Positions 48,301 through 60,498 of a DNA stretch of 64,000 bases are shown piece by piece. The stretch lies in the NCBI RefSeq assembly GCF_018143015.1, contig NC_054746.1, forward strand, positions 40,054,687 to 40,118,686, in the 5' to 3' direction. Position 1 is the first letter of the stretch; the number at the start of each line of letters is the position of its first letter. A model generated the notes under the pieces. That model had not been told where the DNA came from and did not search any database. It saw only the letters and a program-made list of their open reading frames with translations. The position numbers and the translations under genes are program-made. The DNA comes from Lytechinus variegatus. Lineage: Eukaryota > Echinodermata > Echinoidea > Temnopleuroida > Toxopneustidae.

Positions 48301-51134
48301 GAGAGTAATAAACCTTTGCACAGATTTTAAGTTTCTTAAAATTTATCCAGCAATTGATACTTTATTCATGTTTTGGGTATTAATATTGCTTAGTTCCATT
48401 AGTATTATTGATATTATAACGAGCTGATAGTTTAATATAAAAATACATCATTAATACCATCATCATCAGCTTTAACGTCATTATTATCATCTTCATCAAT
48501 AATATTGAATATCATTATCATGATCAACATTAAATCATCGTCACCATCTTCATCATTATTATCATCATCATCGTCATCTTAATGAACTGATCAAGATAGA
48601 ACCTCTTTGGGAGAAAATCTATTAATGATGAAGTTTTTCAGGATGAGTCTCCTAAAATGCATTGTGTTTTTACTAGCAAACATATTCCATGGTTGCCTAC
48701 ATTACAAGTATTTGTATTCAGCTTCCAGTGTATTTCAATACAGTTCAGTCATTTCAGTGTATATGTACATCAGTATGAAAATTTAAAATGGTTGTTCTGT
48801 CTCTCTCACCTTCAGATGTGTGTTCATATTTTGAGGTTGTGTTTGATTGAACTGTTTGAGTGGAGATTTATGCAGACTGATCCTAACTGGTCAAACTTCC
48901 TCTTCAATGAAGATACAGGAAAGGTAAAAACAAGCAAAAAACTTTAATTAAAATAGGTTCTGTGGAATATTTGGATATGCAATAGTAAAAGAATTGAGGC
49001 ATTTTGATTACAGCCCTCTTCTAATCCTCTTTTATAGTATAAAAGTAACACAATTTGTGAAAAAAATTATACTAGACATGACTGTGTGAATGATATTTGA
49101 AAGTAAATAATATTTTAACCATTCATTTTAAGAAATTATTTTATTCGATTTTCACTAGAGAAGTATTTGTAAGGATATGCATGCTTGTCTTTAATATATT
49201 TTTTATTAAATTAAGCATGAGTATTATGTAGATATACTTTAATTCTGATATACTTCCATGAAAGTGATTAGCGTTGGGGCAACAGAGTGCTCAAAATAAT
49301 TAAAATGTTGGAGGAGAGAGAAGAAAAAAAGGTGTCTGCCATTACACTAGCCAATGGCATTGCCTTCCCTTTGACACAGCTAAAGTTGCTCTTACTGACA
49401 TAGAACTTAGATTTGGATGTTTCATGAAAGGACTTGTCAGACAGTTTGTCAGACAAAGTCTGTTGTATCTGACTGTTACCATAGTGACAGTGCGTCCCAG
49501 CTTAATTTAATTTAAGGGAAGATCCTTGTCGGAGAAAATATTAATGAAATGCTCCCACTTGATGGATTATCTAGTCATGTAAACAGATATCGTCTAAACA
49601 TGAGGTATGAGGTTTTGTAGCCATTTTGACGGTTAATGATTTTGTTAAATTGTTTTGTAGATAACTCTGCTGGATTTTGGTGCATCAAGATACTATGACA
49701 AATCATTTGTGGATACTTACATGAAGGTCAGTGAATTGTATAATCTATTTGTTTGATCTATTCAGAAGTGCTGTTTAACCATTTTACCCATATTGTTAGC
49801 TGAAGAATTTTATTTACATTCATTATATCAGACGTTTATCCCAACTGTTAATCTAACAACCCTTATTGTTGGAAAAATAGATCCAAATGTTATTGCATTA
49901 TTCATGTACTTGTATTAGCCATTGGATCATGGCATGCCAGCACACAATGTATGTACTTTCTCCACTCCCTGGGGAGCATTCCAACAAGAGTTCTAAGACT
50001 CAATTGCTAGACATACTATATAGGCTTTCGCATCCTCTCAGGTACCCATTTAGCTCCTGGGTGGAGAGTGGCTAAGTGAGGATTGATGCCTTGCCAAAGG
50101 ACGCTAGACCATGGTTGGATTCAAACACGTGACCCTCTGAACATAGTAAGAGTGATCACCACTACACCACAGTGCTTCAACTTAAAATTATTTGAGATGA
50201 AGAAGATGCTTTATTTAAAAAAAAATCATGATGTTCTGTATTTAATATGCATACATGAAGTGAAAATTCTATTGCTTAAAAATTAATCAGGTTTTAAAGA
50301 TGTTATGATACACCTTTAGAAGTTATTTGGAGATAACATTTTTGTTATTACTTTATTGATCAGGTGATCCATGGTGCAGCATGTGGGGATAGAGAAGAGG
50401 TGTTGGTAAATTCACAAAAGCTTCAATTCTTGACTGGTTATGAATCCAAGGTGAGTCTATCAATAAATATTTTATTATATTAAAAAGAGATTTACTTCCA
50501 CTAGTAAAAACATTTGTATTGAAGATTTACACAACAATATCAAAATTTTAACAAGTTATGTTTATTGATCAAAAGAGATAATGAAGTCTAAGCAAATTAA
50601 TCATGAATTTTGATAAACATCACAAAATGTGAAATTATTAACTTAAAATTTGTATTTGTAAGCTTGCTCATTATTCAGCTACTCAGAGCCTTTTATAATG
50701 TAAAGCATTGTTAGCATGATGGTTACGGAGGGGCAAATAATTTTTGTATAAAATTGAGCCTACTTTCATTTCCCTTAACAATAACATCTAAAACGTTCTG
50801 CCAACATCATATTGTCAATAATTGACTCTCTTATCTGTCTCATACCATTTCCCAGGCTATGGAGAATGCCCATGTAGATGCAGTCATGATCCTTGGTGAG
50901 CCATTCAGATCTTCAGAGCCGTTTGATTTCTCCACTCAGGATACAACTAAGCGTATTCATGATCTAGTCCCTGTTATGCTTCGAGGTAGATTGACTCCAC
51001 CTCCTGAAGAAAGCTACTCACTACATCGAAAGATGGCTGGTTCTTTCCTACTCTGTACCAAACTTAGAGCTAAGATTTCTTGTAAAGACTTGTTTGATGA
51101 CATCTATAGCAGATACCAGTTTGATAAGGAATGA
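42317..51134 (+). CDS. COQ8A: atypical kinase COQ8 (ADCK3-type), complete
   Basis: Fourteen coding exons: 42317-42508 (exon begins 42281), 43106-43444, 43726-43792, 44284-44352, 44773-44889, 45507-45592, 46070-46210, 46779-46860, 47250-47343, 47888-48029, 48816-48923, 49661-49726, 50364-50450 and 50856-51134. All junctions are GT-AG with consistent phases, giving 622 residues (human COQ8A about 647). COQ8 is an unorthodox UbiB-type ATPase/kinase of the mitochondrial matrix needed for coenzyme Q biosynthesis. Landmarks: KLGQ (family KxGQ motif) at 253-256; alanine-rich nucleotide loop AAAS at 314-317; lysine 335 in [14 protein letters not shown] with catalytic-type Asp465; and DFG at 484-486. 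The ATG at 42317 has a good context (ATCACCATGT), and no upstream in-frame ATG remains after splicing from the 38654 donor. The N-terminal 60 residues are poorly conserved and a transit peptide is not obvious. Vertebrates have COQ8A and COQ8B; which one this equals is not decided. A duplicated piece of its second coding exon lies in the next-but-one intron. Confidence 0.95.
43883..43970 (+). pseudogene. duplicated fragment of COQ8 coding exon 2
   Basis: About 88 bp matches 43355-43438 of the COQ8 exon at 43106-43444 with few changes, starting TGTTTCAGCTGAC. In the original, TTTCAG is coding; in the copy it would serve as an acceptor after an AT-rich stretch. Spliced from the exon ending 43792, the phase fits and encodes [20 protein letters not shown] and about ten more residues before a stop near 43980. 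AATAAA follows near 44049. It could be an alternative last exon or simply a dead duplicate. Confidence 0.7.
48465..48580. repeat. ATC-rich imperfect microsatellite in a COQ8 intron
   Basis: Degenerate (ATC)n/(ATT)n repeats between coding exons 10 and 11. A similar tract occurs at 63358-63530. Confidence 0.8.
49415..49557. repeat. diverged GTTTCATGAAAC-type MITE in COQ8 intron
   Basis: GATGTTTCATGAAAGGACTT at the left and ATATTAATGAAATGCTCCC at the right, with GACAGTTTGTCAGACAAAG and a GTTACCATAGTGACAGT block inside, match the 5185-5348 family in inverted orientation. It lies about 100 bp upstream of the exon at 49661. Confidence 0.65.
49960..50175 (-). mobile_element. tRNA-derived SINE
   Basis: On the minus strand the start resembles a tRNA with an A box (TGGTGTAGTGG, from about 50170) and a B box (TGTTTGAATCC, about 50117-50127) at the right spacing of roughly 40 bp. 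A non-tRNA body follows that includes CTTTGGCAAGGCATCAATCC. It lies in a COQ8 intron. It is not a functional tRNA, because the acceptor stem does not close. The downstream end is uncertain. Confidence 0.6.
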
Positions 51135-52731
51135 ATGTTTCTGGAATACCAAGAGTGGAAATGTTCAATATAATCTACAAGGAATATATGCAAGTCAACA
51201 AAAACTTCATGAATAAGGAAGTTTCTAATACCAAGTAGCACAGGAAGTGCTAGAACTTCTCTGATGATGGTAAATATTGATTAAAAAGAATCTCTGACTC
51301 AAGCTCACTAGTCCAGCACTTTATAAAGGAGTCCCAAACCCATCTCATTATTGTGAGAAGTTTCAATGTCAGATGCAGTCCAATAGGATGTGATATTTAC
51401 TTTTCCCGCAATACTTTGACAGTGAATCAAACTCAAATAAAAGTTGAGAATAGTTTCATTGGAAATAATGAGTGTTTCTTGAATCCTTGTTTTGAACTCT
51501 AAAAACAACTGCAGGAACTACATTGAGCTCTTTTGTAGGATAGATTTCAATTTCCCTCTTTTTTTTTCAGTCTTATCTTGGGTTCGCGATCCAGCATTTT
51601 ATGTGGTACTTATTTATTTTTCCTAACTCAAATGTATTTTCATTTAAGGGTAGCAAGTGTAAGTTGCATTCTTGCCAGGAGGCATTGATGAGATGGGACT
51701 TGAATCATTACTCTTTTGATAGGTAATCTGGCAGTGACTTCTCCGGGAGAAGTCATTGACTACGTTTTCCCTGTTACAAAGACTGTCAATTTGTAATGGA
51801 AATTGTTGTCATGAATAGTAACTGCAATGGAAAAATTTTCATTTCAGCTTTTGAAGAATTTAACAATAGTTGGTAGATACAATTGATGACAAATTTAATT
51901 ACTGATTAGTTTTCTGTAAAACAGGGCTGGGGTAAAGGCAAACATTGTAGAATCATTCTTGTATGGTATATATATATCAGTTTAATGAAGTATGAAGTCA
52001 CTATTTATTCAGTAGATGACTTTAATGTTCAGTATTATTTAGCTCATACCAAAAACACTTGTGACCATTCAGTCTGATATTGATACAGGTTTTACTTGGT
52101 TTGTGTAATTTGTAATAGGTCAAATCAAAATTTGAAAGAATGATAAAAATGAGAAAGAATACTTAATATGTAATTACATATACATGTATGTATATCCCTG
52201 TATTTTATTGGTTTTTTTTAATATTTTGATACCTGTATATTAACGTATGAAGACTGAATATTTTAGGTCACTAAATTTCATTAATTGTAAAAAAAAAAAT
52301 TTCAAGTTGATAATGTGTACCAGAATGCTATACAGGTGTAGCATTTGAGAATTGTATACCTTCACTGTGGTGCTTTAGTGCTCACATAATTGAGGTAAAT
52401 AGAGAAAAATCTATCTTTTCATTATAATGTGAACAAGTGTGTGATTTAAAAGTGTACCTTGGTCGTAATCTGATGAAACAATCATTAACAGTTTCTAGTA
52501 GAAGTTAATATCATTATCAAGTGTATATAATAATAATAATAAAAAACATATGTATGAATGCAGATGGTATGGTTTGGATTCATATCCCTGTCAGCATGGT
52601 CATTTACTTTGGACCTAGTATAGTGGGTCAACATATTTTAAATGAATCAAGATCTTTAGGAAATACCTTCTGTGATCTTCTCTGTCATCTGCTGGAGAGA
52701 GATTAATTAATGGATGTTTGAAAACTATATA

Positions 52732-52929
52732 CAGTTCTGCTAAAAAGTTAGGGACCCTACCACAAAATGGACTTCTTCATGCCGAGTATTGTATGTAGAT
52801 AACAACACAGTGAGAAACAAACTTTATTGAATGTAATTCACAGTTCATTATCTAAGACATGGGCAGAACTCGAACACTTTTAAATATGTTCATTTTCTAG
52901 TGGGTCTCACTAACTTTTGAGCATCACTG
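52732..52929. mobile_element. mariner-type MITE in the COQ8 3' region
   Basis: CAGTTCTGCTAAAAAGTTAG at the left is matched inverted by CTAACTTTTGAGCATCACTG at the right (about 17 of 20). Flanks are TA on the left and TT on the right, fitting a worn TA target duplication. About 198 bp with no coding region. It would lie inside the COQ8 3' UTR if the signal at 53791 is used. Confidence 0.65.
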
Positions 52930-53790
52930 TTATGTTAAGCTATGCACTATCAATATGGAATGATATATGAAAATAAGTTTTCAGGGTTATGGAAAGAAGT
53001 TGCATGTCTGATATGATGTTAATTTATCTTTCTGCATAATTGTCTATTCCTGTTTTTCACTTACATGTAAATTCTGTTTTTCTAGGCCTAGTTTGGTTAC
53101 CTCACTTTTTAGACTAAAAGGTATTTTTCTTGGCATTTGTATTGAGCATAATTATTGAGGCCACAAGGTAACTTTGTTCATATTGATGTAGATTTCATCA
53201 CATATATAATATAAAGTCAATATAGGCAAATTTGAAGTAAATGGTGTTTTTGTTTGAATACTTCATGCTAGAAAGCTTTTTTGCAATGTTTTAGACTAGA
53301 GGTCATAGAGTCATAATGTATCTATGAACATAATGCAGGATTATACTGGATTGAAAACATCAAGGACAGAAAATTATTTAGGAATTGTGATTCATCAGAT
53401 TATGCTCACAATGAGGAGGGAAAATATGAATTGGATGTTTAACATCAAGTCAATAAAAAAAAAGGATTTCTGAACAGAAAAACCATGCAATTTCATGCAA
53501 TTTCAAGTCACAAGGTTCATATTGATGTAGATGACATTACCTCATACTGGGTTGATCATGTACTGAAATTTGTTCAGAATTTGTGACTTGTCTTATTCTA
53601 TTTTTGTGAAAATTCAATATACTTGATTTTATGAATTAAATAAATTGTTTTCATTTTTTAAATGTTATGTTAAAATAAACATGTCAATTTATCAGAGATA
53701 ATGCAATATCAATACGTAAAGAACTGTAAATGTAAAGAATCTTCCATTTATAAGTTATGTAATGCAGATAATGTTTGTTGAAAAGAGGTG

Positions 53791-53796
53791 AATAAA
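53791..53796 (+). other. candidate polyadenylation signal of COQ8
   Basis: AATAAA in GGTGAATAAACAGTGTTCC, 2.66 kb after the COQ8 stop. Several other AATAAA-like words occur earlier, so the true 3' end is open. Confidence 0.3.
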
Positions 53797-53972
53797 CAGT
53801 GTTCCTCCAATGAATTAACTTCTTAATGTTAATAATAAGGCTTTTATTTGTCATATGTCAAATATTATATTCTGTATTATAGAAATATGCATTCCTATAA
53901 ACCTTTTCCTACCAATAATTACTTTTATTGCACTCAACATATACTTTCTTCATCCCAAAATATTACCACAGC

Positions 53973-54406
53973 TTAAAGGGATGGTCCGGGCTGAAAATAT
54001 TTACGGTATATCTTAATACATAGAGTACAATTCACTGAGCTAAATGCTGAAAATTCATCAAAATCAGATAACAAAATAATAAAGTAATTGAAGTTTAGCA
54101 ATATTTTGTGAAAACAGTCGTCATGAACATTCATTAGGTGGGCTGATGTCACATCCCACTTTCCGTTTTCTCATGTTATTACATAAAGTCATAATTTTTT
54201 CATTATTTCATATTTTATTATTTCATTTTTATAATGAAATAAGTTGCGGAATATCTAATGCACTAAATCAATCCAATTTTTCTAGTTCTTGGAGGAAAAA
54301 AATTGAATAAACCTAATTTCATATAATAAAATACAAAAGAACAAGTGGGGATGTGAATTTTACTGTATTAAGATATAAATATTTTCAGCCCGGACCATCC
54401 TTTTAA
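53973..54406. mobile_element. TTAA-flanked MITE
   Basis: AGGGATGGTCCGGGCTGAAA at the left (after TTAA at 53973-53976) is matched inverted by TTTCAGCCCGGACCATCCTT at the right (before TTAA at 54403-54406). The arms extend inward through AATATTTA and AAGATATA blocks. A piggyBac- or Kolobok-type target is inferred from TTAA. The interior shares AAAATTCATCAAAATCAGA with the family at 15742-17950, suggesting a distant relation. Confidence 0.8.
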
Positions 54407-54884
54407 ACACAGCAGCTTTAAAATACTCATTGTCCTAGTTTAATTACTTGGAGTCCGCACAATATGGATGAAGTAGAATAAAAATCTTTTTATTAAAAGG
54501 CAGCAAATAATACAAAATGAAGTTTGAAGACTTGTAGTTACTGAATTTTACAAAATGGATGGAATTGGTTAAAAAAGACAAGAATTTAGCAAAATATACA
54601 ATAAAATAACAACTCACATTAGTTTCAGCATGTACATGTATCATGAAACTAGACATTCAAGACATTTGAATACAAAGCAAAACTTTCTATGGTATATAAC
54701 TAAACAATTCACTGTATGAAAAAAAGTTAAATGGCATGCTCCAATATTTATTCTTTTAAGAATGAATTTTCTCTGATATTTTATATCTCCTGTGTATAAA
54801 ATGCCATTATTGCCTTCTTGAAAATTAAATCCCAAATGCTCAGAAATGAAAAATTACATTTTATTCAAAAAGCACAATTTCCAT

Positions 54885-55385
54885 CAAGTCCACCCCAACA
54901 AAAAGTTGATTTCAGATAATGAAGTCAAATATGCATAATACTGAAATTTCAACAATATTAGATGTAAATAATGTCATGACATTCAAAAATTTTGTATATT
55001 TTTTCTCACTTATATTTTCAGTTTTATACACGAAATGTGATATTTAATGAGAGTCAATGATGTCATTAACTCACAATTACTTTGGCATTTTAATATTTCA
55101 TTTTTTTGTTGATTATGACAAAAACTCTAAATCGATTCAGGATAGGTTACAATGATGGCTTTTTCACAATGCCAGGGAGAAATCAAATTTAGTTTCACAT
55201 TATAACGAGAAAGTTATGATATTCCATTTATATTTTATACAAAGAAAGAGCGGGTATTGCCATTTGTGAAATTAAGTGAAACGTTAAAATGTCATAACTT
55301 CCTATTTTACATTTAGATTTGTTAATATTTTTTAGTATTTTCCCCATCTGATTCTTCTCTTTATCCAAATAAACTTATAGTGTTT
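54885..55385. repeat. decayed relative of the TTAA/AAGTCCACC MITE family
   Basis: CATCAAGTCCACCCCAACAA at the left, and GTGAAACGTTAAAATGTCAT then CTTCTCTTTATCCAAATAAA at the right, correspond to words in the two arms of the 17425-17950 element. The ends are eroded. Confidence 0.5.
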
Positions 55386-55683
55386 TTTTTAAACTATGGA
55401 TGGAGTGTGAATCTATACCATCTTCATGGAACATGCAAAAATATATTGTCTGTCATATACATAGTGTTAAACACAGCACACATATCAAAGAAGCTTCACA
55501 AGGAACAATGGCAGCACAGTATAAACAAAAAGTATTCTGCATGCATCTGGCAGGAATGATAATTTTGCGAAGGGGGTATGCACTCATGTATATTGTGATA
55601 CAAGGGTGTGCCAGGAATAACGTGGTATGGTCGTCAATCAAAAATTCAAGTTGGTCACTTTAATATCAAAGAGCTGTTATCAT

Positions 55684-55810
55684 CAGGGCCGCTTAAGGGG
55701 GGGGCACTTTTTCCAAAACAGTGTACAAAAATGTAAAAATTACCATATGATTGGGATTGTTTGCATGGTCAGACCCCCCTTCGGTTCATCCCCCCTTTCC
55801 GCAGCACCTG
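55684..55810. mobile_element. 127-bp TIR element with 5-bp target duplication
   Basis: CAGGGCCGC at the left and GCAGCACCTG at the right (inverse CAGGTGCTGC) are followed inward by G and C runs. ATCAT flanks it at 55679-55683 and 55811-55815. Its interior (CCAAAACAGTGTACAAAAAT, ATTACCATATGATTG) matches the element at 8267-8432. Confidence 0.65.
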
Positions 55811-56235
55811 ATCATCATCAAATAAAAGAAGAAAGTTGATTCCTCTATTATCCTAAGAAAAATGATCTTCAAGTAACTAAGGAGGGTTCAAGAGCAATGA
55901 GCTGTTTCCTCCATCAAATAAAAGGAAGAATGTGGTATGTTGTAATATGGTCTCTGAGCGGTTTATGGTCACAAAATCAGGAGTTTCTAAAAAACATATT
56001 CCAATAAAGGACAAATATTAATGCTTATTACTCCATCATCCTATAAAAAAGAGTCTACCAGTAGTTGTGGACAGTTCCAAGAACTGTTTCCTTCATCATC
56101 ACGAAATAAAAGAAGAATGTTGATTGATCTATCATCAGACTATGAAGGATGGTCTTCCTTTAGCAAAGGGTGGTCACAAATCCATCAACTGTTTCCGCCA
56201 CCATCAAATAGAGGAAGAAGTTATGTCACATCAAA
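55811..56235. repeat. diverged tandem repeat downstream of the F-box/WD40 gene
   Basis: Words of the type CTGTTTCCTCCATCAAATAA and AAAGAAGAATGTTGATT recur about every 100-130 bp (near 55815, 55905, 56085 and 56190). It would lie in the 3' UTR of the minus-strand gene ending at 56315. A 106-codon plus-strand frame across it looks like a by-product of the repeats. Confidence 0.55.
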
Positions 56236-56314
56236 AACAGTTTTAGGAACTGAAGTGGCTACCCTGGGTAAATATACCGTTACTAGTATTATCAGATATC
56301 TTCCGATGGCTGTT

Positions 56315-59300
56315 CTACCAGTAGCTAAAGATAGTCACTGATCCAGGAGCTTCTGGTGATGCTATTATTATCTTGGTATCACTTGTCCACATCAGATGAA
56401 GCAAACTAGGGTTTCTATGGACCACATTAAGAAGTCTTCCATCCTAATTGAATAAACAAACATCATTCCTGAAATAAGTGATTTCTTCATGACTGAACAA
56501 AAACAACCGCAAAGTTACTAAAGATAACTTAAAAAAATAAACATAATGGTGAAAACATTGTTTCTCTTTCCCTAAACAGGAGAATTCCCATTCAATATGA
56601 GCAGCTGACACATATGTCACTACTTCAGCAAATATCAGGTGACCAAATATGAGTTATCCTCATTTTTAATATTACCTAGTGTGCTCTACGCCAAAATATA
56701 ATGTTTGTTACTTGCTTCCTTCCAAAGAACAAATTGGATAAGTGAGGTTCATAATCTCTGTAAAAAATGTCACAATTTATAAATTAAATCTCATCTTGAC
56801 CATCTTATGGCCAACAGCACAACCACCATGAATTAGCTCAATGACATTTTGTCCAGACAACACAATAAATAAGCTGCACTCTGCAACTACGCTCGATGGC
56901 CAGCAACTCTCCCAACTCCAATAAAAGTGCATTTCTACAAACTTATGCATGTTAACAAATAAGTTTGCATATTAAAGCAAATGCAATACAGATGCTGTAA
57001 ATCAAGAGTTATTGACCTGAAAAAATATCAAAGAAACTGTATAAGCATACAGGCCAAAAGATGTTGAGATAATGAATAGCGATGTTCTTATATTTTTTAA
57101 AAAATGACCCTCTTATTTTGGCCAATCTTACCTGCGCGTCCCATACAACGATCTTCTTTCTATCTCCTCCTGTTACCAGTCTATTTTCAGACAATCTCAA
57201 GCAACGAACAACTCCTATGTGTTCCCTCATTACACTCAAACAAATACCTGAACAGGCAAAAGAGAAAAGGAATAACATTTTGAATGAATTTTGAAGGGAA
57301 ATGGTCCACAACCACTCAAATTCAACTTAGGCTTGTTTTAAATATTCAGAGAATTAATGGTTTAACACAGGCATTATGTTTCAAAATCTCCCATTCATTA
57401 TATTTAGAACAAAATTCCATTATAAAATGTGCAATCTAATATGAAGCTACAACATTTTTAGAAGATACTTTATATGCTGGCTTAATCACACAATGATGTC
57501 ATCACTTGACTTGGTCTAGATTCTGAAAAATAGGTTGAGGTGATTTATCCCTGTTGTAGCTTTGATTGACAGGTTGTAGATATTGTAGATAACAAACAGG
57601 AAATACTTTCATGAAATATACAAGGAACAATGTAGAACAATGACATGAACAAGTGTGGAATGAAGATATGAATATGAAATCAACAAGCAAGTAATTTCTT
57701 GATAAAATTTGTTAACAGGGCAGAATTTGTAATGTTCATTGACTCTAATAAGCTAGTAGGCATGATGCCTAACCCTTATCATAACTAAAATTATATATCT
57801 TATCAACTCACCTTCATAATTCCATAACCTTACTGTACTATCTGCAGAACCTGATGCAATCACATCGCTGTTATAGTCAAGGCAATACTACAACAACAAC
57901 AAAAAAGAAAAAATAAAATAAGTAGGCCTATTAATCATCAATATCAATATGTGCTTAAGCATTGAGCTTCTTATTATCTTTAACATTGTAATATTCATAA
58001 TATTCATCTCTTCAAAATACATACAACTATACGAAGAGTCTGTATGAAAAGGTGAGTTTTCAATAAATAGCTAATAAGTATTCACTAATAACAATTACGG
58101 AGCGAACTTTTGATAAGGGGAAGATCTGCTATGAAGAAATATTGAATGATAAAAATGCTTCAAAACATTACTCTTTTTTGCTCCTATTTCAAAATCATTT
58201 AAATGTACCGTAATATCTTTTTTGCAAGGGTTTTTAATATTCTTTTCTTTCTATTGAATTTAGTATATATTTTAAGGATTAAGAAAAAAGATTTTACTCA
58301 CCACCTCATCTGAATGACCTTCAAGTGTCTTTGTGCAGACTCCTACGTGTGTGTCCCATATCTTAATATGACCTTCTCCTCCGCCACTTACAATGATCTT
58401 ATCATCAAACTTACAACACATCACACCTGGAGAGAAAAAGAAAACAATACACGCATATTTGAACCAAAGTTCTCATTCCCACAATTCACAAAACAAAGAT
58501 TATATTATTTGTTATTTCAAATTCAATTTATAATTTTACTACCAAGCACATTTACACCGATTTGCAATCTTGCAGTACAACTAAACAGTACACTGAACAT
58601 ATATAGACTAACCTTCAGTGTGACCATGAAGAACATGTAGACATATTCCTCTATGGATGTCCCATACTCTTACTGTTGTGTCCCAAGATGTAGTTACAGC
58701 TTTCTCTCTGTTCACATCTAAATGCTGTATGGAAGACATATATTTTACAAATCTGAATTTTGTGAGTATTTTCCTTGAACACTGGTCTCACACATTAATA
58801 TCATGTACTAAAAGAAAACCAGTCAACAAAGAAATCCCACATGTGAAATCATATCTTGAGCAGTCTGCATAGTTTCACTCTACTTGGAATCAAATGATGA
58901 TCAATAGACAGACATACTATTAGAATATTCTATCCAAAGTTGTTTTGGGGGGTCTTTGTAAAAATATATCCTTCTTTCTAATGCAACACATAATAAATAA
59001 TCTTGTCAATACGTTATTAGGGAAAACACTTTAGAGGAAAACAGACAACATCAATTCATAGTGTCTGAGACTTAGTATTTTCTAGCTTATATATGAAGTC
59101 TGACTATCATCACAATCAAGAAAGGTTCAGACATGACTACACACAGGTCTGATTGAGCAATCTTTAGCCATTATAGTCTTTCCCTTCTCATCCTCCAATA
59201 TCTCAATACAAAAAATAGGGGATTGGAAAATCTGGTATCTTACTATGCCATGTTTAGGGATTCATGCATCATACTATCTGGAAATACAGTTGATGTTACA

Positions 59301-60463
59301 ATAAGAATTGTGTAGAGACTGAAAGATTTCTAACCTGTATATCATCACTGTGTCCTCTGAGTACATGTCTACAGCAACCATCAGGCCAGGACCATACTCT
59401 CACTGATCTACAATCAAACATATACACCAAAAATATGGTAATACTAAGGTGTAATATCCTTTTGAAAGGTGTAAAAAGAAAATATTTTCAATCACATAAT
59501 TTTCCAATAAAAGCTTAAGTCTCTGAAATGATATTTGACATTGTACATTTCCTATACTTGATAATATGTTTACATTTTTGTGTTAATTCAACCAGATGAT
59601 TTTTTAAAAACTTTTTTTTAATTTGTCTTGTAATTGATACAAATACTCAAATGCATAACAGGTTTTTCACCCACTATGATACTATAGGACAAACATTACA
59701 TTAGCTTTTGTTCATATAAACTGATCTTGAAAACCAATATTGTGCATGACATTATTGTTAAATCAGTTTAATAGGCAACAAGATAATTCTGCATAAAATC
59801 AGTATTTGGAGCTGGTGCTGGTATCACCAATGTTTAAGATATACAATACTGTAATTACGTTTTCATTCATTTGTTTTGTTATATTGTACTTCATGAATTT
59901 TTGTAAATTGACCCTTTCACCATGTGCTGCTGGTCAATGTTTATGTGAATATATAGCAATAAATAAATAAATAAAATACATGTAAATAAATAAATAGTAC
60001 CAGAGCACAAAACCATATCCCATTAAAACATGCAAACTGCATACACTTTGAATTTTACTGAATTACAAGAGCACAATTTACAGAGATTTTGATTTCATTT
60101 TTATTTAATAAATAGTAATAATAACAATTTGTTTATTTATTTTTTTTTTCTATCTATTTATTTACTTATTTATTTATTAATATTTTTTTTTGGGGGGTGT
60201 ACTAAGAGATAATTACCTATCACTTGATGCACTGATGATAAAGTCATGTTGGAAGCATACATGATCTACTGATCCTGTATGACCTTCAAGTGACTTCAAA
60301 CACTTCCCTGATCCTATCTCAAACACTCGAAGCAATCTATCAGAACAGCCTGTCACAATCAAACCATTCTGGTGGGGGAATGGGATTTAAGTGGGATAAA
60401 GGAAAATGATTGAAAAATAAAATATTTTTTGGCTTCTTGCAGAGTTCTATTGAATGCAAGTTG

Positions 60464-60498
<35 letters not shown>

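Noticed and set aside
50083-50175. tRNA gene on the minus strand
   Set aside because: A and B boxes are present, but the stems do not close and a SINE body follows.
56021-56341. 106-codon plus-strand frame
   Set aside because: It lies on a diverged tandem repeat and overlaps the last exon of the F-box/WD40 gene on the other strand.
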